DNA from: Desulfitobacterium_A nosdiversum | Lineage (GTDB): Bacteria > Bacillota > Desulfitobacteriia > Desulfitobacteriales > Desulfitobacteriaceae | NCBI RefSeq assembly: GCF_049860565.1 | Contig: NZ_CP172056.1 | Location: forward strand, 620,001-684,000 | DNA: 64,000 bases | Direction: 5' to 3' | In this document: piece after piece, positions 48,816 to 62,636 of the stretch | Layout: every line of letters starts with the position of its first letter | Numbering within the stretch: position 1 is the stretch's first letter | The notes under the pieces: generated by a model | The model's database searches: none | Seen by the model: only the letters and a program-made list of their open reading frames with translations | Told to the model about the DNA's origin: nothing | Translations under genes and position numbers: made by a program

Positions 48816-49697
48816 TTAAGCTTTTTTGACAAAACTTAAAATAGCCTCACGGACAAGCTTAGCCGCTAAAAGAGCAGTTCGTTCACTGGAATCTGTAACA
48901 GGAGAAACTTCGACAAGGTCAAACCCTACTATATCCAAACCTTGCATAGCATGAATGGCTTTAATGATTTCCCTTGAGCTGCAGCCGCCTGCTTCCTGTG
49001 TTCCTGTACCCGGTGCATAGGCTGGATCAACTACATCAATATCTAAAGTAATATAGACTGGCTTTCCTTGCAGTTCAGGCAAAACAGCTTTTAAGGGGTC
49101 GAGCACTTCTTCAACGACAAGATGAGTATTTTCCTTGGCATAAAGAAACTCCTCACGTATTCCGGAGCGAATTCCAAATTGGTAGACTTGCTTTGGTCCT
49201 AACAATTCAGCAACTTTGCGCATAACCGTGGCATGCGAGTTATTCTCCCCAAAATAGTCTGTCCTCAGGTCTGCATGAGCATCAAAGTGAACAACTCGCA
49301 AATCAGGATATTTCTCAATAAATGGTTTAATCAGAGAATAGGTTACCAGATGCTCTCCTCCAAGAAAGATCGGAAATTTTCCATCCTCTAAAACTTGTCG
49401 GGAAGCTTGCTCGATCAAATGAAGCGATTTATCGACGTTACCAAAGGGCAAAGCCAAATCTCCAAGGTCACAATAAGCATAATCACCCAGTTCCCGATCA
49501 AGATAAACACTATATTCTTCAATACCAACAGATACATTGCGGATACTTAAGGGACCCATTCGGGTTCCAGGGCGAAAGCTTACGGTATAATCCATTGGAA
49601 TTCCCAGAATAACTGCATCTGCTTCCTCGTAAGACGTTTCTCCACCGATATATATCCCGGGTTTATCAATTAGTTCTTTTAAATCCACCTTGTCCAA
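48816..49697 (-). CDS. speB: Agmatinase
   Basis: Ureohydrolase making putrescine and urea from agmatine. Manganese ligands in GGEHLVTY, VHFDAHADLR and TLDIDVVDPAYAPGTGTQE. 293 residues. TTG start with AGGGA upstream and an extended -10 (TGTTATAAT, 49783-49791). Split from speA-speE by the tRNA operon. Confidence 0.93.
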   Translation of the reverse strand: MDKVDLKELIDKPGIYIGGETSYEEADAVILGIPMDYTVSFRPGTRMGPLSIRNVSVGIEEYSVYLDRELGDYAYCDLGDLALPFGNVDKSLHLIEQASRQVLEDGKFPIFLGGEHLVTYSLIKPFIEKYPDLRVVHFDAHADLRTDYFGENNSHATVMRKVAELLGPKQVYQFGIRSGIREEFLYAKENTHLVVEEVLDPLKAVLPELQGKPVYITLDIDVVDPAYAPGTGTQEAGGCSSREIIKAIHAMQGLDIVGFDLVEVSPVTDSSERTALLAAKLVREAILSFVKKA

Positions 49698-49799
49698 ATT
49701 CTATCCCTGCTTTCAAAATTTATGTTTTAAACTTAGTCTCAAAAACATTTTAAAATTAAATGGCTTAATATATGCAAGCAATATTATAACAGAAAGCCA

Positions 49800-49829
49800 A
49801 AACAAAAAAAGAAGGAATTTCTCCTTCTT
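49800..49829 (-). terminator. Terminator of the glycosyltransferase gene
   Basis: AAGAAGGA and TCCTTCTT stem (49809-49829), followed on the minus strand by TTTTTGTTTT. Confidence 0.82.
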
Positions 49830-49844
49830 TTCTATATCTGAATA

Positions 49845-51122
49845 TTAGTTTGTAGATACTTTTTTCTGCTTAACCACATCTTCATACGTAATCGCCCGTG
49901 TATGCTTTGTATGTGACCATTCCTTTTCCTTTCGATTCATAAATCCAAGGAAAACAATAGGAATCCAGCTGTAAATAAAGATTGGATAGAGAATCAGCCC
50001 AACATAAGCACGCCAAGGCAAGCGATCCAGTGCCAATACAGCAATTGGATACACATATTGAATCGCGGATAAAATTTGCCATCCCGTCCAAGGCATCACG
50101 AAAGAAAAAATATGCGTGTAATGCGGTTGCAAAATAGCAATCATATTTGTAAGCATAAAGAACGTAGCGATTAAGGTTAATGCAGGTTGGAATAAATGAA
50201 CAGCAGCATCAAAATACATGAATTTCTTTTCTCTCACTGACTTAATCACAAGTGGAATTAAGTAGCGTCCGGCACAGTCAATTTGTCCCTGTGCCCAGCG
50301 CTTGCGTTGACGCCAGGATTGCATAAAAGTCAGTGGTTTTTCGTCATAAACGATAGCGTCATGCGCCCATGTCGTCTTAATTCCATACGTGAGTGCTTTC
50401 ATTGTAAACTCAAGATCTTCGGTGAGTGAGGTTGCTCCCCAACCAATTTTCTTAAGTACATTCATATCGATACACATACCTGTTCCGCCGAGAATATTGG
50501 ATAATATTCCAGTATTACAGCGTGCAAGCTGAAGCATCCGATTGGAAAGCCAAAACGTAATAGAAAAAGCATTAGTAACCCACGTATCAAATGGATTCTT
50601 AGAATCTAAATAGCACTGAATAATCTTTTCGCCCTGGCACAATTTGCTGTTCATCTCAATCAGAAAGCTCTGGTTAACGAGATTATCTGCATCGAAAATA
50701 ATAACAGCATCATATTGCCTTTCTATCTTGAAAATACGATGGAACAGCCATTCAAGAGCGTAGCCTTTACCGCGTTTTTCATTATTAAAACGTTGGTATA
50801 CAATTGCTCCAGCATTTCTTGCAATGAGTGCTGTTTTATCTGTACAATTATCAGCTACAACAAAAACATCATAGAGCTCTTTAGGGTAATCCAATTTAAG
50901 TAAGTTATCAACAAGCTGACCAATTACGGCCTCTTCATTATATGCTGAGACTACCAAGGCAAACGATTTCTCAGGTATTAATATCTTTTTCTCCCGTTTT
51001 CTATAGAGTCCAAACATCGCAAGGACAAAATAATAAAACGTAAAGAAGATAATAATAACTTGAACCGGAATCATTATTATATTAAATAAGTGAGAACCGG
51101 TAAACCCCGACAAGAAATCCAC
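49845..51122 (-). CDS. Membrane glycosyltransferase family 2 (processive type)
   Basis: One N-terminal membrane segment (about 10-32), a GT-A domain with FALVVSAYNEE, DADN, a TED triplet and QRKRW (the Q-x-x-RW motif of processive synthases), then three or four C-terminal membrane segments. 425 residues. Similar to cellulose or poly-GlcNAc synthase-like enzymes; product unknown. No accessory polysaccharide genes nearby. Confidence 0.87.
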   Translation of the reverse strand: MDFLSGFTGSHLFNIIMIPVQVIIIFFTFYYFVLAMFGLYRKREKKILIPEKSFALVVSAYNEEAVIGQLVDNLLKLDYPKELYDVFVVADNCTDKTALIARNAGAIVYQRFNNEKRGKGYALEWLFHRIFKIERQYDAVIIFDADNLVNQSFLIEMNSKLCQGEKIIQCYLDSKNPFDTWVTNAFSITFWLSNRMLQLARCNTGILSNILGGTGMCIDMNVLKKIGWGATSLTEDLEFTMKALTYGIKTTWAHDAIVYDEKPLTFMQSWRQRKRWAQGQIDCAGRYLIPLVIKSVREKKFMYFDAAVHLFQPALTLIATFFMLTNMIAILQPHYTHIFSFVMPWTGWQILSAIQYVYPIAVLALDRLPWRAYVGLILYPIFIYSWIPIVFLGFMNRKEKEWSHTKHTRAITYEDVVKQKKVSTN

Positions 51123-51247
51123 GTTCCCAACCTCCTTTTAACCCTACCAATTCTATCATAGGGTTTTTCCTGATGCAAGAACAATACTGTAAAGAAAATG
51201 ATAAGTTTGTCCACTTCATAGATATGAAAAGAATCGAAGATTATGCA

Positions 51248-51565
51248 TTATCGCTTATAAAATAATTTCATTAAAAAAAATAGGATTATTGAAACGGAAA
51301 AAGCCAAAAATGCTAAGCTCGCTTTTAAAGCATAGCCAATAGATGACCAGTAAGTTTCCGCTATTCTTGATCCCGCCACCCAAGGTATTGTTCCCCGGAT
51401 AATTTCTGCTATTCCCTGAATCAAGATAACAAATAATACAAAACCTGTGACTATTGCTATTATGCCCATGAGTCCAACAGGAGTATCCATTTTCCAGCGT
51501 CGAGCAAAATCCTTTTTTAACCAATATAATTCTATATTTATTTCACGGATCAATCTTCGCAGCAT
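51248..51565 (-). CDS. Small membrane protein, unknown
   Basis: 105 residues with a basic N-terminus, a membrane segment at about 30-53 and another at about 80-100, ending KLFYKR. GAGGTG ribosome site 5 bases before the ATG supports a real gene. No family recognised. It lies 125 bases upstream of the glycosyltransferase and could be cotranscribed. Confidence 0.65.
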   Translation of the reverse strand: MLRRLIREINIELYWLKKDFARRWKMDTPVGLMGIIAIVTGFVLFVILIQGIAEIIRGTIPWVAGSRIAETYWSSIGYALKASLAFLAFSVSIILFFLMKLFYKR

Positions 51566-51627
51566 AATAACACCTCTTCCTTACATGGTATGATAAACCA
51601 ATGCAAGAAAGTATTTTGTACAACAAG

Positions 51628-51683
51628 AAAGATGTCAGAGGATATAGACTGGCGAAAACTAATCTATTTCCCGTGACATCTTT
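51628..51683 (-). terminator. Terminator-like hairpin after uspA
   Basis: AAAGATGTCA and TGACATCTTT arms with an internally paired loop; only a short T-rich tail follows on the minus strand. Confidence 0.5.
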
Positions 51684-51733
51684 AGATTCTTAATGTAAGT
51701 TGTAGATAATTTAAGAATAGTAAACCCTTAAGA

Positions 51734-52198
51734 TTATTGTTTTATATCTGTATTCGAGTCTTGCGCATCTTCTTTAACAATCAAGACTGGACAGGTTGCT
51801 CCATAAAGAACGCGTTGACTAACGCTTCCCAAAACTGTAGCTACAAAAGGGCTATATCCATGATTCCCCATGACAATGAGGTCAACCCCTTCATCCTCAG
51901 CCATATCAATAATAACCTGTGCCGGATATCCTGATTCCTTTCTCATCCGTACGACAAGTCCACGCTGATCTACTCCTTCAACCGTCGAGTTAAGCACTTC
52001 CTGAGCAGTTTCTTCAAGATCGCTCTCCTCAATTACGATTGGAAAGGGCTCGCTCGCTCTCCAATAGGTGCTCGAAAGGCTGATCACATGAAGAAGAATA
52101 ATTTCCGCCTTACTTAATTCTCCTATTTCCAGTGCAGTTCTATATGCTTTTTGGGAAAACTTGGATCCGTCTGTGGGAACTAGAATTTTCTTAAACAT
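51734..52198 (-). CDS. Universal stress protein UspA family
   Basis: 154 residues, single Usp domain. ILVPTDGSKFS at the N-terminus and the ATP-binding GNHGYSPFVATVLGSVSQ motif near residues 117-134. Cytoplasmic. Monocistronic. Confidence 0.92.
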   Translation of the reverse strand: MFKKILVPTDGSKFSQKAYRTALEIGELSKAEIILLHVISLSSTYWRASEPFPIVIEESDLEETAQEVLNSTVEGVDQRGLVVRMRKESGYPAQVIIDMAEDEGVDLIVMGNHGYSPFVATVLGSVSQRVLYGATCPVLIVKEDAQDSNTDIKQ

Positions 52199-52308
52199 AT
52201 TCTTTAATCCCCCTTTTATATTTCCTCTTTTGCACGCATTTCTTCTTTTTCTAGAAAAACCTTAAACTAATATATAGTATTCGGCATAAATAGAATCAAT
52301 CCTGCTTT

Positions 52309-53475
52309 TTAAGCTTTAGCTTTGTATGATATTCCCATACCCACCCGAAGAATTCGGCAAAGACGGCTGGTTGCCCCCTGAATCAGCTTCTCCGCAGAAT
52401 TTATGCATTCCTCTAAATTCATCGGCTGCGGGACTATACTCATAAGGCCTTCTATTCCTTTTGCATAAACATCTTCAGCTCCCGACCCAAGCCCGCCAGA
52501 AATACATAATGTCGGAACATTATTTTTTTGGGCAGCCTTTGCAACGCCTACTGGGGCTTTTCCATGTGCTGTTTGAAAATCTGTTCGTCCTTCACCAGTA
52601 ATGACAAAATCAGCCTGTTTTACTTTTTCCTCAAATCCAGTAACTTCGAGGACAAGTTGAACTCCAGGCCTTAACTGAGCGGGTGTAAAAAGCATAAGTC
52701 CTGCACCCAGACCGCCTGCGGCACCCGCCCCCGGCCTTTCCAGCACATCTTTAGCAACTGTTTTCTTGGCAATAAGCGCATAGTTTTTGAGAGCTTGATC
52801 TAATTCTTCCACCATCATCGGTGTAGCCCCTTTTTGCGGTCCATATACTGCAGAGGCACCTTTAGGTCCGCAAAGCGGATTATCAACATCACTAGCTACA
52901 AGTATGGTTGTTTCACCCAAGCGTTTATCAAGCTGAGAGATATCTATTCTTGCTAATTTTCTTAAAGCAGCTCCACCATGAGGCAATTCTTGTTCCTCTA
53001 AATCCAGGAATTTTACGCCAAGTGCTCTAGCCATTCCTGAACCGCCGTCATTTGTCGCACTCCCGCCAATACCGATGATAAGTTTCCTTATCCCTTGATC
53101 AAGAGCAGCCTCTATAAGCTGGCCTGTTCCATAGGTTGTTGTTATTTGAGGATTTCGCTCATCTTTAGATATTAATGTGAGTCCAGAAGCTGCAGCCATC
53201 TCTAATACGGCCGTTTTTCCATCACCGAGAATTCCCCAAACCGCTTCTACTGTATTTCCTAAGGGACCCATCACTTTTGTTTTCATGAAACGCCCGCCTG
53301 TAGCACTAACTAAAGTTTCTGTCGTTCCTTCTCCACCATCAGCAATCGGCAGTTTGATCACCTGGGCATCTGGAAAAACTGATAATATTCCTTTTTCCAT
53401 AGCACTAGCAACTTCAACTGCAGACATGCTTCCTTTAAATGAGTCAGGTGCCACAATAATTTGCACAGCTTTCAT
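52309..53475 (-). CDS. Glycerate kinase
   Basis: GarK/GlxK-type glycerate kinase, 388 residues. VAPDSFKGSMSAVEVA at the N-terminus, IGIGGSATNDGGSGMARALG, and VITGEGRTDFQTAHGKAP. It phosphorylates glycerate toward phosphoglycerate; the carbon position is not told by sequence. 27 bases after the TVP38 gene. Confidence 0.93.
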   Translation of the reverse strand: MKAVQIIVAPDSFKGSMSAVEVASAMEKGILSVFPDAQVIKLPIADGGEGTTETLVSATGGRFMKTKVMGPLGNTVEAVWGILGDGKTAVLEMAAASGLTLISKDERNPQITTTYGTGQLIEAALDQGIRKLIIGIGGSATNDGGSGMARALGVKFLDLEEQELPHGGAALRKLARIDISQLDKRLGETTILVASDVDNPLCGPKGASAVYGPQKGATPMMVEELDQALKNYALIAKKTVAKDVLERPGAGAAGGLGAGLMLFTPAQLRPGVQLVLEVTGFEEKVKQADFVITGEGRTDFQTAHGKAPVGVAKAAQKNNVPTLCISGGLGSGAEDVYAKGIEGLMSIVPQPMNLEECINSAEKLIQGATSRLCRILRVGMGISYKAKA

Positions 53476-53502
53476 CCCCTCTATGACTATTCTTTCTTTA
53501 TG

Positions 53503-54222
53503 TCATTTAATCTCTGTTTTATGGTGTTTATGAACGGATATTTTCTCAATGACCTTATCTTTAAAGAAAAATCCAAGGAATGATAGAAGAACGGCAATAG
53601 CTAAAATAACTGCAGTTGTGAAATAATTTTTCTTCTGTAGGTTTGCACCAATATAAACCGACATAAAAAGTGCCGGAAATCTTGCAATTATAGTAATTAT
53701 AAAAAATCTCAAAGGATTTATCGGGGTAAGACCTCCAATATAACAAAGAATATCTTTTGGCAGACCTGGCAGTAAAAATAGAATAAACGTAACCATTTCC
53801 GCCTTTTGACTCTGCATCAATTGTATAAATTTATTAAGCTTTTCCTCGGGCACAAAGGCTTTGACGATGGGATAACCCAATAATCGCGAAGCAAAAAATG
53901 CAATAACCGATCCCAATGTTGCGCCTATAAGCAGGTAAAGTGTTCCCAGCCACACCCCATAGATAAACCCCCCAGCAATTTGTACAACTTCTCCAGGGAT
54001 AGGGGCTATTACAGTCTGGAGAATTTGAAAAAACAGAAATACAAAAACGCCATAATATCCGTAAGAGTGAATTATCTCCCTGAATTTTGAGGGCTCATCA
54101 ACTAAATCTATAACTAAAGGCGCGTATCTTATAGTGATCCCTATTAATATCAACGTTAACCCTATACTCATGACTAGATTAAGAATAGGTACTTTATTCT
54201 TGCGATCGGAAATGATAATCAC
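53503..54222 (-). CDS. TVP38/TMEM64 (VTT/DedA-like) membrane protein
   Basis: 239 residues, about six hydrophobic stretches. The VTT signature lies in PIPGEVVQIAGGFIYG and GATLGSVIAFFASRLLG. Relatives move or scramble lipid carriers; the exact role is unknown. Followed closely by the glycerate kinase gene. Confidence 0.88.
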   Translation of the reverse strand: MIIISDRKNKVPILNLVMSIGLTLILIGITIRYAPLVIDLVDEPSKFREIIHSYGYYGVFVFLFFQILQTVIAPIPGEVVQIAGGFIYGVWLGTLYLLIGATLGSVIAFFASRLLGYPIVKAFVPEEKLNKFIQLMQSQKAEMVTFILFLLPGLPKDILCYIGGLTPINPLRFFIITIIARFPALFMSVYIGANLQKKNYFTTAVILAIAVLLSFLGFFFKDKVIEKISVHKHHKTEIK

Positions 54223-54343
54223 CCTCTGATTGAGAAGTTCAGGCTACGATTAGTGTACGCTAAGTATGACTTATTAAACTATTTTCCCGATTGTTTTCGT
54301 AAAACCGTAATTTGAGTTGTACGTCTTCATTTTTATATAATTT

Positions 54344-54374
54344 AACTTCAGGAGAGTGAAGTTCGCCTGAAGTT
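54344..54374 (-). terminator. Terminator-like hairpin after the 54384 gene
   Basis: AACTTCAGG and CCTGAAGTT perfect 9-bp arms; AT-rich tail without a strong T run. Confidence 0.5.
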
Positions 54375-54383
54375 ATCATATTT

Positions 54384-54980
54384 TTACTCAGCTTTGATTT
54401 TTGAGTTGCTTTTTCGGCTCTTAACTTTGTCTTTTAGGATTTTATCAGCTTTTCCTTTTTGCTCATCTAAAATACTAAAAATGGCCAAGTGTTTGTAGAA
54501 TTTAGTTAAATAAATAATTTCAATATTCAAGAAGCCTTTCTTTTTACGCATATTTAATGGATTATAGGTCTGAACTTGCTTCCACTCAATTACAATTTTT
54601 CCGTTATAAAATCCGTTTTCCATTAATCCCTTCTGTAGAGTATTCCCTTTATATTTCTCATAGATCACGGTAAACAAAACGTAGATAATCCAGGGAAGTC
54701 CAATTCGCTGACCATAGCTTAAGTAAATTGACATACCAACTATAAAGATTGTGAATAATATTAAAGTTATTCTTGAATTCTTTGCACGACTCGCTTCATA
54801 TGGCGTTGTTTTTAGTTGCAATAGTTGGTCACCCATCTTATTATATTTTTTATGTTTTAAGTAAACTCGAAAAATAAGTATGGGGATAAGAAGCAATACG
54901 CTAAAAATAAGCTCCCACAAAGTTGATTGGGAAAAAGTTAAAATTGCTGCAATTAACATATAGGTCATAAAATCAGCCAT
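54384..54980 (-). CDS. Membrane protein of unknown function
   Basis: 198 residues: hydrophobic segments at about 5-40 and 75-110, then a soluble tail with KIVIEWKQVQTYNPL and a very basic C-terminus (about 25 Lys/Arg in the last 60). Possibly DUF5673-like; not certain. AAGGAG ribosome site upstream. It lies just downstream of rrn2. Confidence 0.65.
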   Translation of the reverse strand: MADFMTYMLIAAILTFSQSTLWELIFSVLLLIPILIFRVYLKHKKYNKMGDQLLQLKTTPYEASRAKNSRITLILFTIFIVGMSIYLSYGQRIGLPWIIYVLFTVIYEKYKGNTLQKGLMENGFYNGKIVIEWKQVQTYNPLNMRKKKGFLNIEIIYLTKFYKHLAIFSILDEQKGKADKILKDKVKSRKSNSKIKAE

Positions 54981-55079
54981 TATCTTACCCTCTCCTTAAT
55001 TTATGGTCATTACGACATTCTGGATTAATTCTATATATTATATTAATTGTCCTCCCACTATGGGGGATTTATTCAATAG

Positions 55080-55195
55080 CTGAAGGTCTTAACTCCCGTG
55101 TTCGGTATACGAAAGGGTATAGTATACCCTTTCGGCCAAGCCGCATACTTCAAAGAATGACTTACCGGCGCAGGATCGAACGGGTGGAACCGACC
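55080..55195 (-). pseudogene. Truncated 5S rRNA-like remnant with insertion (rrn2)
   Basis: On the minus strand it matches the first 110 or so bases of the expanded unit at 1784-2084, from GGTCGGTTCCACCC through the 68-base insertion to AAGACCTTCAG, then stops. The 3' half of 5S is missing. The 25-nt hairpin (55110-55134) differs from its rrn1 counterpart at paired positions in both arms. Confidence 0.7.
55110..55134. repeat. 25-nt hairpin repeat in truncated 5S-like unit
   Basis: Perfect arms CGAAAGGGTAT and ATACCCTTTCG around AGT; orthologous to the hairpin at 1999-2023 with compensating changes. Confidence 0.65.
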
Positions 55196-55247
55196 CGAAA
55201 AATTTACTTTCTAAAAGAATCTAACAGAAGTTTTTTTACGTAGTAAA

Positions 55248-55282
55248 AAAGCAAAGAGACCATCTTTATCGGACGGTCTCTT
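55248..55282 (-). terminator. Terminator after rrn2 5S
   Basis: AAGCAAAGAGACC pairs with GGTCTCTTTGCTT, followed by T residues on the minus strand. Confidence 0.82.
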
Positions 55283-55290
55283 TGCTTTAC

Positions 55291-55409
55291 TTACCTGGCG
55301 ACGACTTACTCTCCCAGGACCCTGCGGTCCAAGTACCCTCAGCCCTGGAGGTCTTAACTTCCGTGTTCGGTATGGGAACGGGTGGAACCCCTCCGGCATG
55401 ATCACCAGA
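55291..55409 (-). rRNA. rrf: 5S ribosomal RNA (rrn2)
   Basis: Identical to the rrn1 5S over the whole gene as far as I can read. Confidence 0.92.
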
Positions 55410-55512
55410 TCTTTTGAGTTTTCAGTGTTCCTTTCGGAATGCTGTTCCCTCAAAACTGCACAGATTTTCGTTTCTTTTAAGTCAATAGATTCAACCTTCA
55501 GTTGCGGTTTTA

Positions 55513-58423
<2,911 letters not shown>

Positions 58424-58583
58424 TAATTTCTTTTCCGCCACTTCGGTTTTCAATGAATCCTTTGACTTAAAATTGACTTTTCTCTGTGCAGTTTTCAAAG
58501 AACGACTCGAACATGGATGTTCGAGATGCAACGTCGCCAAGGATGGCATAGACGTTGTAAACCTTAATTCATTTAAATTTTAA

Positions 58584-58659
58584 TGGTGGAGGTAAGCGGG
58601 ATCGAACCGCTGACCCCCTGCTTGCAAGGCAGGTGCTCTCCCAGCTGAGCTATACCCCC
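58584..58659 (-). tRNA. tRNA-Ala (TGC)
   Basis: In the rrn2 spacer. Acceptor GGGGGTA with TACCTCC; anticodon loop CTTGCAA; CCA encoded. Confidence 0.96.
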
Positions 58660-58675
58660 ACGTTATCAATTTAAA

Positions 58676-58752
<77 letters not shown>

Positions 58753-58961
58753 TAATCTCTTGAGAGTTTCCATTGCTGGTCCCTCAAAACTAAACAACAA
58801 GTAGTTTGCACTCAAACAGCACTTTTGTCACAGATTGCTCTGTGTTTTGCCTCTTCGGCTTGTGAGTCTTTCGACTCTTACCTAATCTCGAACTCGACTT
58901 TCAGCTTCCTTCGATTTAGGATCGACCATAGGATAGTTAACTCTACTGAGTTAACGTGTCT

Positions 58962-60531
<1,570 letters not shown>

Positions 60532-60594
60532 ATTTATGAAGAAAATTTGATTGCTCAAATTGTCTTTTACTCATTGACGAGTCATTGGCTGTTC

Positions 60595-60610
60595 CTTGTT
60601 GTTTAGTTTT
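60595..60610 (-). other. 16S precursor processing stalk, 5' half (rrn2)
   Basis: CTTGTTGTTTAGTTTT on the plus strand, complementary to 58786-58801 beyond the 16S 3' end. Confidence 0.7.
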
Positions 60611-60634
60611 CAAAGACCGGAGTGACATTTATAG

Positions 60635-60663
60635 ATGATAGCAGATAAAACCAAAAATGTCAA
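60635..60663 (-). promoter_or_regulatory. rrn2 promoter, proximal
   Basis: Minus strand TTGACA, 17-base spacer, TATCAT. Confidence 0.75.
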
Positions 60664-60712
60664 CTATCATTCCGCTTTTTTCGTCTGCATTTTCTGCAAC
60701 CGAACGTTTAGT

Positions 60713-60741
60713 ATTGTATCGTGTTAACACTCGACTTTCAA
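60713..60741 (-). promoter_or_regulatory. rrn2 promoter, distal
   Basis: Minus strand TTGAAA, 17-base spacer, TACAAT. Confidence 0.6.
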
Positions 60742-61033
60742 TTATCATTTTTCCCTATAAATCTTAATTTTCTCCGATTAATTTTCAATATTCTCTTTAT
60801 ATCTCATTATTTTATATCTTTATCTCTTCTCTTTATGCCCCCTAACTTCACTATAATTTCGGATCAATTTATCTTAAATTTTAGCCTAGGGTTACAGTTG
60901 CCGTTATATTTAAAGAGGATGGTTTTCACCATCCTCTTAGATTTTCTTAAACGAATCTTAGATTCATAACTAAACTATTAGTCAAGCCTTTATGCAAGTT
61001 CTAATTAGGAAATCCCTTAAGTTATCTCTTAAT
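60742..61033. other. Intergenic region between lysS and rrn2
   Basis: No gene seen. From about 60745 to 60860 the minus strand is strongly purine-rich. The hairpin at 60913-60938 is the only other structure. Confidence 0.6.
60900..60938 (-). terminator. Terminator after lysS
   Basis: Ten-base arms AAGAGGATGG and CCATCCTCTT; the minus strand continues TTAAATATAA, a weak T run. Confidence 0.6.
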
Positions 61034-62500
61034 CTATTCCTCATCTCTAGGCCGCATTGTCGGGAAGAGAATAACGTCCCTGATTGAAGCGGAATTGGTT
61101 AGGAGCATAACTAATCGGTCAATGCCGATACCCAATCCCCCTGTTGGCGGTAAGCCATATTCCAGGGCTTGAACAAAATCCTCATCCATCATATGGGCTT
61201 CATCATCACCCTTAGCACGCTCAGCGACCTGTGCTTCAAAGCGTTGACGCTGATCAATAGGATCATTTAACTCTGAGAACGCATTACCTAATTCGCGGCC
61301 AAAGACAAACACTTCAAAGCGGTCTGTGTACTCAGGATGTTCCGCATTCCGTTTTGCCAAAGGAGAAATTTCTACCGGATGCCCCATTACAAATGTCGGT
61401 TGAATCAATTTCGGCTCTACAAACTCTTCAAAAAACTCATTGATTATCTTGCCTCGGGAAGCATTCGCCTCGACTTTTATTCCCTTTTCCTCAGCAGCAT
61501 TACGCGCCTCTTCATCCGTTAGAATCTGCCGGAAATCCACTCCTGCATATTCTAAAATACCATCAAGCATTGGCAGCCGACGCCATGGTGTTGCAAAATT
61601 AAGCACTTGTTCTTGATATTCAATTTCATATTTGCCATGAACCTTTTGGGCTATATAAGAGATCATATTCTCTGTTAATTCCATAATATCTTCAAAGTTA
61701 GCATAGGCCTGATAAAGTTCCATCATGGTGAATTCCGGATTATGTTTAATGGAAATCCCTTCATTCCGGAAGTTCCGACCAATCTCAAATACACGATCAA
61801 ATCCACCAACGATTAATCTTTTTAAGGGAAGCTCTAAAGCAATCCGTAAATATAAATCAATATCCAACGTATTGTGATGCGTTATAAACGGACGGGCAGC
61901 AGCTCCTCCTGGAATAGTATGCAAAGTAGGAGTTTCGACTTCTAAGAAGTTTTGGCCCTCAAGATATTCTCTCATGGCTCGGATAATCTTGCTCCGCATA
62001 ACAAAAACGTCTTTAACGTCCGGATTCATCATCAAATCCAGATAACGTTGTCTATAGCGCATTTCGACATTGGTTAAACCATGGAATTTCTCCGGCAAAG
62101 GACGCATCGCCTTCGAAAGAATCTTGACATCATGAGCATGAATCGAAATTTCACCGCGCTTAGTCCTAAAGACCTTACCTTGTACTCCGATAATATCTCC
62201 AACATCGAATTTGGAAATCATCTCGAACCAGTCTTCTCCGACCTCATCCTTACGAATATAGATTTGAATTTTACCGCTAAAGTCTTGAATATGGGTAAAA
62301 ATCACTTTTCCTTGATCTCGCTTGGACATCATCCGTCCCGCTACTTTAACCTCTTGTCCTTCAAGATCAGAAAATTGATCAAGAATAACTTGAGCCATAT
62401 GTGTTCTCTGATAACGATCGGCATAAGGTTCAATTCCTTGTTGGCGAAGCGCCTCAAGTTTATCCAACCTTATTCGCCAAAGATCGTTCGCATCTTCCAT
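61034..62500 (-). CDS. lysS: Lysyl-tRNA synthetase, class II
   Basis: OB-fold anticodon domain (about 50-145, VKVAGRMMSKRDQGKVIFTHIQD) and class II core with motif 2 FRNEGISIKHNPEFTMME and motif 3 GLGIGIDRLVMLL. 488 residues. GGAGG ribosome site. Last gene of dus-greA-lysS, followed by rrn2. Confidence 0.96.
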   Translation of the reverse strand: MEDANDLWRIRLDKLEALRQQGIEPYADRYQRTHMAQVILDQFSDLEGQEVKVAGRMMSKRDQGKVIFTHIQDFSGKIQIYIRKDEVGEDWFEMISKFDVGDIIGVQGKVFRTKRGEISIHAHDVKILSKAMRPLPEKFHGLTNVEMRYRQRYLDLMMNPDVKDVFVMRSKIIRAMREYLEGQNFLEVETPTLHTIPGGAAARPFITHHNTLDIDLYLRIALELPLKRLIVGGFDRVFEIGRNFRNEGISIKHNPEFTMMELYQAYANFEDIMELTENMISYIAQKVHGKYEIEYQEQVLNFATPWRRLPMLDGILEYAGVDFRQILTDEEARNAAEEKGIKVEANASRGKIINEFFEEFVEPKLIQPTFVMGHPVEISPLAKRNAEHPEYTDRFEVFVFGRELGNAFSELNDPIDQRQRFEAQVAERAKGDDEAHMMDEDFVQALEYGLPPTGGLGIGIDRLVMLLTNSASIRDVILFPTMRPRDEE

Positions 62501-62581
62501 TTAAACATTCCTCCAAAAATATCTTATTCTAGTATTTTAGCAGATTTGTACACATTTAAACAAGAAACAATTAAACAATCG

Positions 62582-62605
62582 AAAAAGCTCGGCTGATGCC
62601 GAGCT
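62582..62605 (-). terminator. Hairpin between greA and lysS
   Basis: AGCTCGGC and GCCGAGCT with a TGAT loop and TTTTC after it on the minus strand. It may reduce read-through from greA into lysS. Confidence 0.72.
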
Positions 62606-62636
62606 AAGCAATAAATAATGTTCTTAAACTTTTGGA

